Counted from the first letter of the stretch, positions 35,773-45,889 are shown. The stretch is 64,000 bases of DNA from Splendidivirga corallicola (GCA_030442035.1 JAUJEA010000001.1:1147559-1211558), one strand, 5' to 3'. A program made the numbers and translations. The notes: generated from the letters alone by a model not told the origin.

Positions 35773-36097
35773 TGGTGAGTTAGACAATGAGATAAATTTA
35801 AAGGTTGCAAGAATTTTCAGATTTCATATCCCTACCATAAGATTCCGGATAGATTTTTTGACAGAACGACTATTAATTCTCCTTTTTACATAACTCAAAA
35901 TTCAAAACCACAAACTCAAAATTTCGCTTATGATTGCTATCTATTACGCTCGAATTGGATTTTCAAAAACTGTCAAATAGTGCATTTAAGCCACTCCCCT
36001 CTTAGGTTTTTAATTAATTTAAAGAAAATTGCAACCTTATACAATCAGGTACCTGTCTAATGCCCTAAATTGAAGTCAAAATAAAACGCATATTATC
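35773..36097. other. Divergent intergenic region
   Basis: An AT-rich 325-base gap between the ECF sigma gene and the first DUF6249-like gene. It contains a 10-base perfect palindrome CAGGTACCTG (about 36043-36052) and no convincing gene. The promoters of both sides must lie here; I cannot assign the boxes. Confidence 0.35.
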
Positions 36098-36436
36098 ATG
36101 GAAGATTTTTTAATACCGTTTTCAGTTCTTGGAACAATAGCAGTGGGGTTATATTCAATCATTAAGCTGATCACTGATTACAAGCTGAAAAAGAAAATGA
36201 TCAATAAAGGTTATGTTGATGAGGAAAACCAGGAATTATTTAAAGCGCAGGATGATTTACCCGGAAGATATTCTTCACTAAAGTGGGGATTGATAATTCT
36301 TGGGGCTGGCACTTCATTAATTATTTTAGAATATGTGCCATTCAGACTGGAAGACTCTCCGTTACCGTTTGGAATGGTTGCACTATTTATTTCCGCTGGT
36401 TTTCTCGCTTATTACTCAATTGTTAAAAATAAATAA
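36098..36436 (+). CDS. DUF6249-like small membrane protein (copy 1)
   Basis: A 112-residue membrane protein with an N-terminal helix (LIPFSVLGTIAVGLYSII), a charged cytosolic segment (KLKKKMINKGYVDEENQELF) and two C-terminal helices (LKWGLIILGAGTSLIILEYV, MVALFISAGFLAYYSI). This layout matches the DUF6249 family common in Bacteroidota, with no known function. A paralogue follows after 113 bases. The two share IPFSVLGTI, the Lys/Arg-rich helix and DSPLPFG before the last helix. Confidence 0.7.
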   Translation: MEDFLIPFSVLGTIAVGLYSIIKLITDYKLKKKMINKGYVDEENQELFKAQDDLPGRYSSLKWGLIILGAGTSLIILEYVPFRLEDSPLPFGMVALFISAGFLAYYSIVKNK

Positions 36437-36549
36437 AAATATACACCCGGATTTGTTAATAGAAAGGCAGGTATATCGTATGGATCTGTTACCTCTTCAA
36501 AAGACATAAGTTAAAACAAAATTGGGTCTAACTTTAAATACATAGTATT

Positions 36550-36903
36550 ATGAATGATGTGTTAATTCCATTTTCAGTATTGGGAACCATTTTCGCAGGT
36601 CTATATTTTATTTTGAAAGCGATCATGGAATACCTTCTGAGAAAAAGAATGATTGAAAATGGCTTTGTAAAGAAGGAAAACATGGGGATTTTTCAATCAT
36701 CAAAAAGCTTAAGCAGCAAATACCTATCGCTAAAAATCGGTATGGTCATCTTTGCATTGGGTATAGGATTGGTATTGATAGAATATATCCCTTATCATCG
36801 CGGCGACTCTCCTTTGCCCTTTGGTATCGTTGGTGTTTGTATCGCCATCAGTCTACTGATCTACCATTTTATAACCAAAAAGGATTTGGAAGAAGGTTCA
36901 TAG
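36550..36903 (+). CDS. DUF6249-like small membrane protein (copy 2)
   Basis: A 117-residue paralogue of the previous gene with the same three-helix layout: IPFSVLGTIFAGLYFILKAI, KRMIENGFVKKENMGIF, LKIGMVIFALGIGLVLIEYI, then GDSPLPFGIVGVCIAISLLI. It arose by tandem duplication. TAACTTTA just upstream (36529-36536) is a near match to the -7 consensus. A terminator hairpin follows. Function unknown. Confidence 0.7.
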   Translation: MNDVLIPFSVLGTIFAGLYFILKAIMEYLLRKRMIENGFVKKENMGIFQSSKSLSSKYLSLKIGMVIFALGIGLVLIEYIPYHRGDSPLPFGIVGVCIAISLLIYHFITKKDLEEGS

Positions 36904-37256
36904 CTCAAAATAAATAAAATCTATTCCATAGGTTTAGAGAAGAAATATCTCTGAACCTTTTGTTGTCAGTGGGCTATGATAACAGACAAAGATACTTGAC
37001 CTGGTGTTGCACCATACTTCTATTCCATCCTCTGCCCTATTTTCATTTAGCCATTAATAATTGACAACCCTCCTATCAACCCGACCTTAGGGGCAATCAC
37101 ACTTGTTTTGATCATTTTAGTTAAGTTGCAAGAAGAAGATCCTATACATTCTTTAAAATCTGGCCTTCATCACAGTCAGTGAATTATGGAGTAGATCACT
37201 CAATATAGAAAGGATGCTCAAATTTTTGAATGTAGGGAGTTTCTGCAAAAGACATT
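36904..37256. other. Intergenic region upstream of sialidase cluster
   Basis: A 353-base gap. The first 60 bases hold the terminator of the DUF6249 pair. The rest is AT-rich with no gene I can support and should contain the promoter of the sialidase cluster, although no exact TTTG/TAnnTTTG pair is visible at correct spacing. Confidence 0.4.
36930..36962 (+). terminator. Terminator after the DUF6249 pair
   Basis: AGGTTTAGAG (36930-36939) pairs with CTCTGAACCT (36949-36958) with one G-U pair, followed by TTTTGTTG. Confidence 0.75.
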
Positions 37257-38968
37257 ATGAGGAAAACATCAAGAAAATTGGCTTGGATCATATACTGCCT
37301 CATCATCGTTTTATCGCAGGCATGTTCCAACAAACACAAATCAACATTATTAAATGATATCTACGCTCCAAAAGTAGTAGGTACACCTCCTCAGAACGCC
37401 TATATTGGTTTGATCCGGTTGTCAAACGGAGAAATAAGGCATTATGGCAATGGTTTGTATATCAGAAGTTTGGACAATGGTTTGACATGGGATAGTATCA
37501 ACACAGCTCATCACAGCTACTATGGTTATGAAAGCCCTGTTTCAGGTGATTTTTCAGACTAATTTCTGGGCCGGAGCCTGGCAATGTAAGTTTGACCAGA
37601 TCAAGTAATGGAATCGATGGTCAATGGAAAAAACACACCATTTTTAAGAATGGGGCTATCATGCTGAGAAAGCCGCTTTTTGTCAATGATAACAAAAGGG
37701 CATTGGTAGGCTTTCACACGGTACATAGAAACGGTAGTGGATGTTTCTATTCCGATGATGACGGACTCTCCTGGAAATTGTCGAATCAAGTCCAGGTAGC
37801 TGATCACGAACCAGGAGGTTTGCACAAGGGATATCGCTGGAATCATGGTGCGGTTGAACCCTCCTTGGTTGAATTAAAGGATGGCCGTATATGGATGCTT
37901 ATGCGTACGGCTCAGGATCATCATTATGAATCTTTTTCGTCAGACCATGGCACCACCTGGAGTGAGCCTAAACCATCCCGTTTTTATGGAACCATCACCA
38001 TGCCCAATATTGGAAGGTTGATGGATGGTCGTCTGCTTTTGATATGGAATAATGCTACTCCTCTTCCGGAATTACCGGGTACCAACGGCATCTGGGAAGA
38101 TGTATTCACCAATCGTGATGTATTGCATTGTGCTATCTCAGAAGATGATGGTAAAAGCTGGATCGGGTTTAGAGAACTCTACTTAAATCCCAGTCGATAT
38201 GATAGCATTTTCGCTACGAGGCTTCCGGAAGATACTAATGACAGAAGTGTCCATCAATCTGAATTCATTGAAGTAGATACAGGTAAGGTATTGGTTTCAT
38301 TGGGTCAGCATCATTTGCACAGAAGGCTGCTTCTTTTTGATGTGGAATGGCTATATGAGAAGGAAAGATATACAGATTTTTCGGACGATCTGGAGCAATG
38401 GAGTACACAGAAATATATAAAGGGAATTAAAGGACATTGTGCCTATAACAGAAAACACGGTGCTACACTTGTCCCCCATCCTGAAAAAAAAGAGCAACAG
38501 GCAATGCATTTACGCAGCCTATCAGACAGTTCACTACTTTATCAAAATGATGGAGCGCTTTGGAATTTTCCGGCCGGTACGCGGGGTGAGCTCACTATCA
38601 AGCTCAAAATCAATCAAGGTTCCAAAGGGACCAGAATAAGTCTATTGGATAGATGGTTTAATCCCATTGATACAACCTCCTCCAAATTCGCTATGTTCAA
38701 TTTTGAAATTCCGGTTATAGGTGAAAATACAGATCTAGCTTTATGGAATCAAAAAGACTGGAACGAACTGAAATTTAAGTGGTCCAATACGCAAGAAACA
38801 AATGGAAAGTGTCAGGTATTTTTAAATGATACACTGATAAATGAAAATCTTCCTATAAATTTTACCTCAATGAATGGGATCAGTTATGTTCATTTAATTT
38901 CCACCAGTCAAGAAGAAGATCCTGCCGGTATATTGATAGAATCAGTTTATGCCAAAACAAAAAGATAA
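37257..38968 (+). pseudogene. Frameshifted BNR/sialidase-family lipoprotein
   Basis: Two frames (37257-37562 and the frame running to 38968) together encode one lipoprotein of about 570 residues. Part 1 has an SpII signal (WIIYCLIIVLSQAC) and the first BNR unit (YIRSLDNGLTWDS), ending GDFSD-stop. Part 2, read in the -1 frame, continues seamlessly as ISGPEPGNVSLTRSSNGIDG and contains further Asp boxes (YSDDDGLSWK, SSDHGTTWSE, SEDDGKSWIG). A C-terminal jelly-roll-like domain follows from about residue 380 of the joined protein. One missing base near 37558-37562 explains the break; the rest is intact, so the mutation is recent or a sequencing error. It is probably a sialidase-like glycosidase and is first in the sialic-acid cluster. 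Confidence 0.8.
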
Positions 38969-39052
38969 ATTGACTGATAGAAGCTTTTTAATTCCTTGAC
39001 CATTTGTATCAATATGACAAACTTAATTGCACTTATAAAATATCATCTGCTT

Positions 39053-40759
39053 ATGAGATCGATCTTTACAATTTTTTTTGTACTGGTAGTCTCCGCCATA
39101 GAGGCACAAGACCCAAAAATCATTGATGTTTTTGTAGGTGGGGAAAATGGATACGGTTCTTACCGGATTCCATCTATTATAAATACGAACAATGGTACAC
39201 TTCTGGCCTTTTGTGAAGGACGCAAAACAAAATCCGATCACGCTGAGAACGATATTGTCCTCAAACGTAGTACAGACAATGGCGATACATGGCAGGCCCT
39301 ACAAATACTGGCAGAGGATGGGGCTAATAGTTTGAATAATCCACAGGCAGTAGTTGTAGGGAGAACAGGAAGAGTTATTTTGATGTATCAGCGATATCCA
39401 AAAGGTTTTCATGAACGTGAAGTAGTTCCGGGTTATAAGGGAGAAAAGATTTGCAGAAATTTTGTGATGTATAGCGATGACGAGGGAAAGACATGGTCAA
39501 TTCCTAAAGATATTACAGATCAGGTAAAGCGTCCTACTTATGTAACAAGTATAGCCGGAGGTCCCGGGATTGGGATTCAATTAACCAGAGGAAAATATCA
39601 GGGGCGGATCATCATGCCATTTAATCAAGGACCGTTTAATAAATGGAAAGTGTATGCTGTTTTCAGTGATGATGAAGGGGCTTCCTGGCAATATGGTGAT
39701 ACAGCACCAGACGCTGGACAAGGTGTGGGTAATGAAGTGCAAATGGTAGAACTCAGTGATGGTTCAGTGATGTTAAATTCAAGAAGTTCTTCCGGAACAA
39801 AACATAGAAAAATAGCCATCAGTCATGATGGAGGTGCTAATTGGACTGGAATGGTTGATGACAAGCAGCTTATTGAACCACAATGCCAGGGCTCAATTCT
39901 TCGATATTCATTCCCGGAAGATGGTCAAAGATCGGTACTACTTTTTGCTAACCCCGCTTCCAGAAATAGCAGGACTAATGGTTCCGTTAGAGCCAGCTTC
40001 GATGATGGAAAATCCTGGCCGGTAGTTCGTACCATATATCAAGGCTCATTCGCTTATTCCTGTCTGACCAAATTGTCTGATGCAGGAATTGGATTACTTT
40101 TCGAAAGAGACAATTATGACCGCATTTCATTTAGTCGATTAAACCTGGAATGGCTAAGAGCAACCAGTTTTTCCACCTATTACCTTCAAAAGAAAAGCCA
40201 CTTTGAATCTCTCCCTGATGAAGAGAACGAAATAGTATTTCTTGGAAACAGTATCACTGACGGGGCCAACTGGGCTGAACTGCTCGGTGAAGCTAGTATT
40301 AAAAACCGGGGTATTAGCGGAGATGTTACAGACGGAATTCTTAACCGGATTGATGAGGTCACCAATGCCAGGCCATCTAAAATTTTCCTAATGATTGGTA
40401 TTAATGATTTGGCATTCGGACTCTCAGTTGAGGAGATCTTATTTAACTATGAAAAAATCATAAAAGAAATCAAAATCAAATCTCCATCCACAGATTTGTA
40501 CATTCAAAGCATTCTCCCTGTTAATGATCAATTTGGAAGATTTCGAAATCACACAAACAAGAAAGATGAAATTTTGGCGCTAAATAAAAAGCTGAAAGTG
40601 TTGGCTAAAAAGTATAAAGTTAACTATGTGGATCTTTACAACTCCTTTATACTATCGAACAATCAGATGGATCCTAAATATACCAATGATGGTCTACATT
40701 TGACCGGAGAAGGATATTTGCTATGGAAATCACTTATCGTTGATTTGGTAAAAGAATAG
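39053..40759 (+). CDS. Secreted sialidase fused to SGNH esterase
   Basis: A 568-residue exported bifunctional protein; the ATG at 39053 gives the signal peptide MRSIFTIFFVLVVSAIEAQ, whereas the frame's earlier ATG at 38996 adds an unlikely leader. Residues 20-365 are a GH33 sialidase: YRIPSI (Arg-Ile-Pro), ENDIVLKRSTDNGDTW and FSDDEGASWQYG Asp boxes, GNEVQMVELSDG (Glu), an Arg in the NPASRNSRTNGS region, and FAYSCLTKL (Tyr nucleophile) with LLFERD. Residues 390-568 are an SGNH hydrolase with nucleophile in FLGNSITDG, Gly in RGISGDVTDG, Asn in MIGINDL and Asp-x-x-His in NDGLHLTGEGY. The probable role is removing O-acetyl groups and cleaving sialic acid from host or environmental glycans. Confidence 0.85.
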   Translation: MRSIFTIFFVLVVSAIEAQDPKIIDVFVGGENGYGSYRIPSIINTNNGTLLAFCEGRKTKSDHAENDIVLKRSTDNGDTWQALQILAEDGANSLNNPQAVVVGRTGRVILMYQRYPKGFHEREVVPGYKGEKICRNFVMYSDDEGKTWSIPKDITDQVKRPTYVTSIAGGPGIGIQLTRGKYQGRIIMPFNQGPFNKWKVYAVFSDDEGASWQYGDTAPDAGQGVGNEVQMVELSDGSVMLNSRSSSGTKHRKIAISHDGGANWTGMVDDKQLIEPQCQGSILRYSFPEDGQRSVLLFANPASRNSRTNGSVRASFDDGKSWPVVRTIYQGSFAYSCLTKLSDAGIGLLFERDNYDRISFSRLNLEWLRATSFSTYYLQKKSHFESLPDEENEIVFLGNSITDGANWAELLGEASIKNRGISGDVTDGILNRIDEVTNARPSKIFLMIGINDLAFGLSVEEILFNYEKIIKEIKIKSPSTDLYIQSILPVNDQFGRFRNHTNKKDEILALNKKLKVLAKKYKVNYVDLYNSFILSNNQMDPKYTNDGLHLTGEGYLLWKSLIVDLVKE

Positions 40760-40765
40760 AACCCT

Positions 40766-42421
40766 ATGAAGATTATCAAAAAATCAATCATTTGTGCACT
40801 CGGTTTTATCTGTATCTTAAGCTGTCAGCAGTCAGAATATAAGGGTATGACCATTTTCTCAAAGCAAAAACAGATACCTGTTTTAAAATACAAAAAAGAC
40901 AATCCAATCCTAAGAATAAATCTGTTCATAAATGAAGGCAAAACACTGGAAAGCATTCAAATATCATCCCATGGCACAAATGATCTTGATGATCTAAAAA
41001 ATATCAGGATTTATTATACCGCTAACGACTCAGTTTTTAATAATCAAATGCAATATGCCACTACTCAGTCAGCTGAGAACAGCATTCAATTCGAGGATAA
41101 ACTTCAACTGAATCCAGGTGATAACTATTTTTGGCTATCATACGAACTGGCGGAGCATGTTGATCTACTTCACCATGTAGATGCTGCTTTAGAAGAAATC
41201 AAATTACAGGGTCATGCTCCAGTCAAATACAAAGAGCAAGGCACTCACCTACCTATGCGAGTCGGAGTTGCTCTAAGACAACATATGCAGGATGAAGTAC
41301 ATACCTACAGGATCCCCGGACTCACGACAACAAACAAAGGAACGCTTCTGGCTGTCTATGATGCGAGAAAAAATAGTTCAAGAGACCTGCAAGGTGATAT
41401 CGATATAGGTTTGAGCAGAAGTATTGATGGTGGCAATACCTGGGAGCCTATGCAAACCATAATGGACATGAAAGATTGGGGTGGTTTACCGGAAAAGTTC
41501 AATGGCGTAAGTGATGCCAATATCCTGGTTGATCGTAGTAATGGTGATATCTATGCGGCAGGCCTATGGATGTACGGTGTGATCAATGAAAAAGGGCAAT
41601 GGCTGGAAGGATTGAATGAGGACAGCACTGCCTGGAACCATCAATGGAGGAACAGAGGTTCTCAGCCGGGATTTGGTGTAAAACAAACCTCCCAGTTTCT
41701 TATCACCAAAAGCACTGATGATGGGGTAACATGGAGCGAGCCTCTCAATTTGACAAAAATGTGTAAAAAAGAAGATTGGTGGCTTTGGGCACCTGCTCCC
41801 GGAAATGGTATTACCATGGCAGATGGAACATTAGTGATGCCAACACAAGGAAGGGAAAGTCAAGGACTTCCATTCTCAAATATCACCTACAGTAGCGATC
41901 AGGGAAAAACATGGACCACCAGTTCCGCAGCATATACTAATACTACCGAAAGTGCAGTAGTTGAATTGAGTACCGGACAATTAATGCTTAATATGCGCGA
42001 CAACCGGAATCGAATGGATAAAACGGAGCGTAACGGACGAGCCATATTTACTACATTTGATTTGGGCAAAACATGGACTGAACATACTACTTCGCATGGT
42101 GCACTTCAGGAACCCGTTTGTATGGCTAGCCTTCATAAACATAATTACGCCGAAAATGGTGAGAGCAAAAGTATTTTGCTTTTCTCCAATCCAAACTCCA
42201 AACATCACCGTCATAAAATGACGATCAAAGTAAGTTTTGATGATGGCGAGACCTGGCCAAAGGAATATTGGTTGTTATTGGATGAAGGCCCGGGGCGAGG
42301 ATATTCCTGTCTGACCAGTATTGATGAAAACACCATTGGTATTCTATATGAAGGAAGCCAAGCGGATATGATCTTTCAAAAAGTAAGTCTCAAAGAGTTA
42401 ATAGGCGAACGAGTAAATTAG
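40766..42421 (+). CDS. Exo-alpha-sialidase, NanH-type lipoprotein
   Basis: A 551-residue exported GH33 sialidase with an SpII signal (CALGFICILSC). Residues 25-160 form an N-terminal beta domain as in Bacteroides sialidases (LRINLFINEGKTLESIQISS). The catalytic propeller follows: TYRIPGLTTTNKGTLLAVYD (Arg-Ile-Pro and Asp), SRSIDGGNTWEP and KSTDDGVTWSEP and YSSDQGKTWTT Asp boxes, TESAVVELSTGQLMLNMRDN (Glu and Arg), and RGYSCLTSI (Tyr nucleophile) with GILYEGSQ. All catalytic residues appear intact. It starts 6 bases after the sialidase-esterase stop and is certainly in the same operon. Confidence 0.9.
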   Translation: MKIIKKSIICALGFICILSCQQSEYKGMTIFSKQKQIPVLKYKKDNPILRINLFINEGKTLESIQISSHGTNDLDDLKNIRIYYTANDSVFNNQMQYATTQSAENSIQFEDKLQLNPGDNYFWLSYELAEHVDLLHHVDAALEEIKLQGHAPVKYKEQGTHLPMRVGVALRQHMQDEVHTYRIPGLTTTNKGTLLAVYDARKNSSRDLQGDIDIGLSRSIDGGNTWEPMQTIMDMKDWGGLPEKFNGVSDANILVDRSNGDIYAAGLWMYGVINEKGQWLEGLNEDSTAWNHQWRNRGSQPGFGVKQTSQFLITKSTDDGVTWSEPLNLTKMCKKEDWWLWAPAPGNGITMADGTLVMPTQGRESQGLPFSNITYSSDQGKTWTTSSAAYTNTTESAVVELSTGQLMLNMRDNRNRMDKTERNGRAIFTTFDLGKTWTEHTTSHGALQEPVCMASLHKHNYAENGESKSILLFSNPNSKHHRHKMTIKVSFDDGETWPKEYWLLLDEGPGRGYSCLTSIDENTIGILYEGSQADMIFQKVSLKELIGERVN

Positions 42422-42462
42422 ACTAATAATTATGATTCATCTTCAATAATACCCACTCAACA

Positions 42463-43245
42463 ATGAAAGCGAAATATGATAAAATAGGCATTGGTTACAA
42501 TCAAACTCGGAAAGCAGACAAATACCTCACCGATCGTTTATTTTATCATTTGAATCCAGCTAAGGGTAAAACCTATTTGGATATTGGATGTGGGACAGGC
42601 AATTATACCATTGCGTTGAATCAAAAGGGTGTTTCGATGATCGGCATAGATCCTTCCGTGGAAATGCTAAAAATTGCCAAAGCCAAAAATGCTAATATCC
42701 AATGGTATATTGGTAACGTTGAAAATATCCAATTGGAGGATGAAGTTGTTGATGGAGCCATTGCCAGTTTAACAATACATCACTGGCCAGACTTACAGAA
42801 AGGATTTGAGGAAATGAACAGGGTGTTAAAGAAAAATAGTAGGTTAGTCATTTTCACCTCTACACCCCATCAAATGAAAGGGTACTGGCTCAATTATTAT
42901 TTTCCAAAGATGCTTGAAGATTCAATGCATCAAATGCCAACCTATGAAAAGGTTGCAGCATGTCTTGAAAATAATAGTTTTCATATACTAGGCACTGAAA
43001 AATATTTTGTAAAAGAAGATCTGGAGGATTTGTTCCTTCAATCGGGCAAATACAATCCTTCACTTTATCTTAACAAACAAGTCCGGCGTGGTATTTCATC
43101 TTTTTCTTTGGCACAAGCAAAAGAAGTGACCTCCGGCCTGGAAAAGCTGGAAGATGACATCGAGTCCGGAATAATTGATTCAATTATCGAAAAATATAAG
43201 CATGATGAAGGGGATTATTTGTTTATCATGGCTATAAAGAAGTGA
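42463..43245 (+). CDS. Class I SAM-dependent methyltransferase
   Basis: A 260-residue methyltransferase of the Methyltransf_11 type. Motif I is YLDIGCGTGNYTIALNQKGV near residue 39, with the acidic strand end MIGIDPSVEML, then IGNVENIQLEDEVVDGAIASL and the LKKNSRLVIFTSTP block. There is no membrane segment. The substrate is not evident; relatives range from quinone to small-molecule methyltransferases. It begins 41 bases after the sialidase stop, so it may be transcribed with the sialic-acid genes, though a functional link is not apparent. Confidence 0.85.
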   Translation: MKAKYDKIGIGYNQTRKADKYLTDRLFYHLNPAKGKTYLDIGCGTGNYTIALNQKGVSMIGIDPSVEMLKIAKAKNANIQWYIGNVENIQLEDEVVDGAIASLTIHHWPDLQKGFEEMNRVLKKNSRLVIFTSTPHQMKGYWLNYYFPKMLEDSMHQMPTYEKVAACLENNSFHILGTEKYFVKEDLEDLFLQSGKYNPSLYLNKQVRRGISSFSLAQAKEVTSGLEKLEDDIESGIIDSIIEKYKHDEGDYLFIMAIKK

Positions 43246-43466
43246 ATGCATCATAAATCCTTTTCTGGAATATTTCTGTAACCATCCAAATTTATGAGAG
43301 TATTGTTGATGAGGCTGACCTGGTATCATCAAAATATGCATGGTCAAAGATGTGCCATTGATAAAAAATGATCTCTGTACATGCAACTATCCATATTATC
43401 TTAAGTCTTTAGTTGCGAAACCTCAATCACAAAATCTAACATACACGCTCTTAACCCTGAATTATT

Positions 43467-45833
43467 ATGATTAAGAATTTTTTTCTTGTTGCCATCCGCA
43501 ATCTTTCGAAGAATAGTCTGTATTCCATCATCAATATTTCCGGACTTTCCATTGGAATAGTTTGCAGTGTTTTAATCCTTCTTTGGGTAGCTGATGAGCT
43601 TTCATTTGACAAATTCCATCCCAAAGTAGACCGGCTATATCAGGTATGGGTTAATGCGGAGTTTGATGGTAAAATAAACACCTGGCGCTCAGTTCCATTA
43701 CCAACTTATGAAGCCATGAAAACAGCCGATGGCAACATCAAACAATCGGTTGTGGTCGGCTGGGGTGGTGATCATTTGCTGAGTTTCGGAGATACCCGGA
43801 TCATCAAAAGAGGTTACTTTGCCAGTGAGGAGTTCCTTGAAATGTTTGAGTTTCCTTTGATAGTAGGGAATGCAGAAAGCGTTATGGATGATCCTCCGTC
43901 CATTGTTATTTCGGAATCCTTGGCCACTGCATTATTTGGAGATCAGGATCCAATTAATCAGGTGATCCGCCTGGATGACGAAAGTGATCTGAAAGTGACG
44001 GGCATATTAAAAGACATTCCCAAAAATTCTTCTTTTCAGTTTGATTACTTATTAACCTGGAAACACAGAGAGCAGATCAATTCATGGGTTGTAGATAATC
44101 AGGACAACTGGGGCAATTATTCCTTTCAGATATTTGTTGAACTCAATGATGCCTCCAAGGAAATAGATGTTGAAAACAGTATTCGCGATATGCTGACCAA
44201 AAATGGTCAGACCGACATAAAACGTGAATTCTTTTTGCATCCCATGCCCAGATGGCGCTTACACTCCAATTTCGAAGGAGGTAAAGAAAGCGGTGGCATG
44301 AGTGATTATGTTCAGCTCTTTACCGTTATCGCAATATTCATTCTGGTCATTGCCTGTATTAATTTCATGAACCTGGCCACCGCCCGCTCTGAAAGAAGGG
44401 CCAAAGAGGTAGGTATTAGAAAAAGTATTGGGTCAAAACGATCCGAACTGATCATACAATTTGTGGCAGAATCAATTTTTATATCTTTTATAGCCACGTT
44501 CATTGCCATTATCATAGCACAATTGGTGTTACCTTTTTATAATAATCTGGTTGAAAAAGAGCTTTATATAGATTACACTTCTTTGAACTTCTGGCTTTTT
44601 ACTTTGGGCATTATACTCTTTACTGGAGTCGTTTCCGGAAGTTATCCGGCTTTTTATTTGTCTTCGTTTAACCCTGTAAAGACATTAAAGGGTAAGGTGA
44701 CTGTTGGAAAAAGTGCCGGCACACCCCGTAAAGTATTGGTTACATTACAGTTCGGTTTTTCAATTCTCTTAATGATCGGTACGGTGGTTATTTTCAGACA
44801 AATCGAACTGGTTAAAAGCCGGGAATTAGGTTACGATCAGGAAAACCTTATCACCATAAAAAATACAGATGACATTGAAAAAAACTATGATGTACTGAAA
44901 CTGGAGCTATTGGGATCCGGAGCGGTCGAAGCCGTTACCAGATCGAATAGTAGTATTACCACAATTAATTCCAACAACTTTGTTGGCTGGCCCGGAAAGC
45001 CGGAGGATCTGCGGGTTATCTTCACTACTATTGCTACTGAATATGATTATGCTAAAACCATGGGTATCCGTGTTTTGGAAGGACGGGATTTTTCAGAGGA
45101 TTTCAAAAACGATACGTCAGCAATTATTATTAACAAGGCAGCCTTGAAGCTCATGGACCTGGAAGATCCAATTGGGACTGAGCTTGATCTTTGGGGAGAA
45201 AAACGTACCCTGATCGGTGTGGTGGATGATGTATTGATGGGTTCGCCTTACCAGGCAGTCAAACCAATGTTTATGATCATGGATCCGGATTGGATCAGTG
45301 TCATTACGGTTCGTTTGAAAAAAGGTCAGGATCTTCAGGCTTCTATCAATACTGTAAAAGGTTTGTTTGAAAAATACAATCCTGCCTATCCGTTCGATTA
45401 TTCTTTTGTCGATGTAGCATTTCAGAAAAAATTTACAACCATCAATATGACACAGGAATTGGCTACACTTTTTTCAATATTGGCCATTGTGATCACGGGA
45501 CTGGGTTTATTTGGTTTGGCATCTTATACAGCGGAACAGCGTACCAAAGAAATCGGGATCAGAAAGGTATTAGGAGCTTCGGTTTCCAGCCTGATAACAT
45601 TGATGTCAAAAGACTTTTCCCGGCTGGTGATTCTATCGTTTATTGTTTCTGCACCCTTGGGTTGGTGGTTATTGAACAAATACCTGGAAAGGTATCCCAT
45701 TAGAGTGAATATCGACTGGTGGATATTCCCGGTGATCGGGATTGTTGTGCTACTGTTTGCCTTGGTTATTGTCACAAATCAGGCTGGAAGAGCGGCTAGA
45801 GCCAATCCTGCCAATTCCTTAAGAAATGAGTAA
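43467..45833 (+). CDS. FtsX/MacB-type ABC transporter permease
   Basis: A 788-residue permease with the duplicated Bacteroidota layout: an N-terminal helix (SIINISGLSIGIVCSVLILL), a MacB periplasmic core domain (about 45-280), three helices at about 285-400 (FTVIAIFILVIACINFMNLA and following), a second helix near 430, a second periplasmic domain (about 455-670), and a terminal FtsX unit (LATLFSILAIVITGLGLFGL, EIGIRKVLGASVSSLI). No ATPase gene is adjacent, as is common for these proteins in Bacteroidota. It resembles the truncated gene at 61655. An export or signalling role is likely; the substrate is unknown. Confidence 0.88.
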   Translation: MIKNFFLVAIRNLSKNSLYSIINISGLSIGIVCSVLILLWVADELSFDKFHPKVDRLYQVWVNAEFDGKINTWRSVPLPTYEAMKTADGNIKQSVVVGWGGDHLLSFGDTRIIKRGYFASEEFLEMFEFPLIVGNAESVMDDPPSIVISESLATALFGDQDPINQVIRLDDESDLKVTGILKDIPKNSSFQFDYLLTWKHREQINSWVVDNQDNWGNYSFQIFVELNDASKEIDVENSIRDMLTKNGQTDIKREFFLHPMPRWRLHSNFEGGKESGGMSDYVQLFTVIAIFILVIACINFMNLATARSERRAKEVGIRKSIGSKRSELIIQFVAESIFISFIATFIAIIIAQLVLPFYNNLVEKELYIDYTSLNFWLFTLGIILFTGVVSGSYPAFYLSSFNPVKTLKGKVTVGKSAGTPRKVLVTLQFGFSILLMIGTVVIFRQIELVKSRELGYDQENLITIKNTDDIEKNYDVLKLELLGSGAVEAVTRSNSSITTINSNNFVGWPGKPEDLRVIFTTIATEYDYAKTMGIRVLEGRDFSEDFKNDTSAIIINKAALKLMDLEDPIGTELDLWGEKRTLIGVVDDVLMGSPYQAVKPMFMIMDPDWISVITVRLKKGQDLQASINTVKGLFEKYNPAYPFDYSFVDVAFQKKFTTINMTQELATLFSILAIVITGLGLFGLASYTAEQRTKEIGIRKVLGASVSSLITLMSKDFSRLVILSFIVSAPLGWWLLNKYLERYPIRVNIDWWIFPVIGIVVLLFALVIVTNQAGRAARANPANSLRNE

Positions 45834-45889
45834 GAATAGATAACGTCATCCCTCAATTTGCATCTATTCATAATTAGCTCTGTTAATAT

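Noticed and set aside
37550-37562. Programmed -1 frameshift in the sialidase lipoprotein
   Set aside because: T TTT TCA is not a proper slippery heptamer and no downstream pseudoknot is evident; a single-base indel explains it better.
38996-39052. Upstream ATG for the sialidase-esterase gene
   Set aside because: It would put 19 hydrophilic residues before a normal signal peptide that begins at the ATG at 39053.
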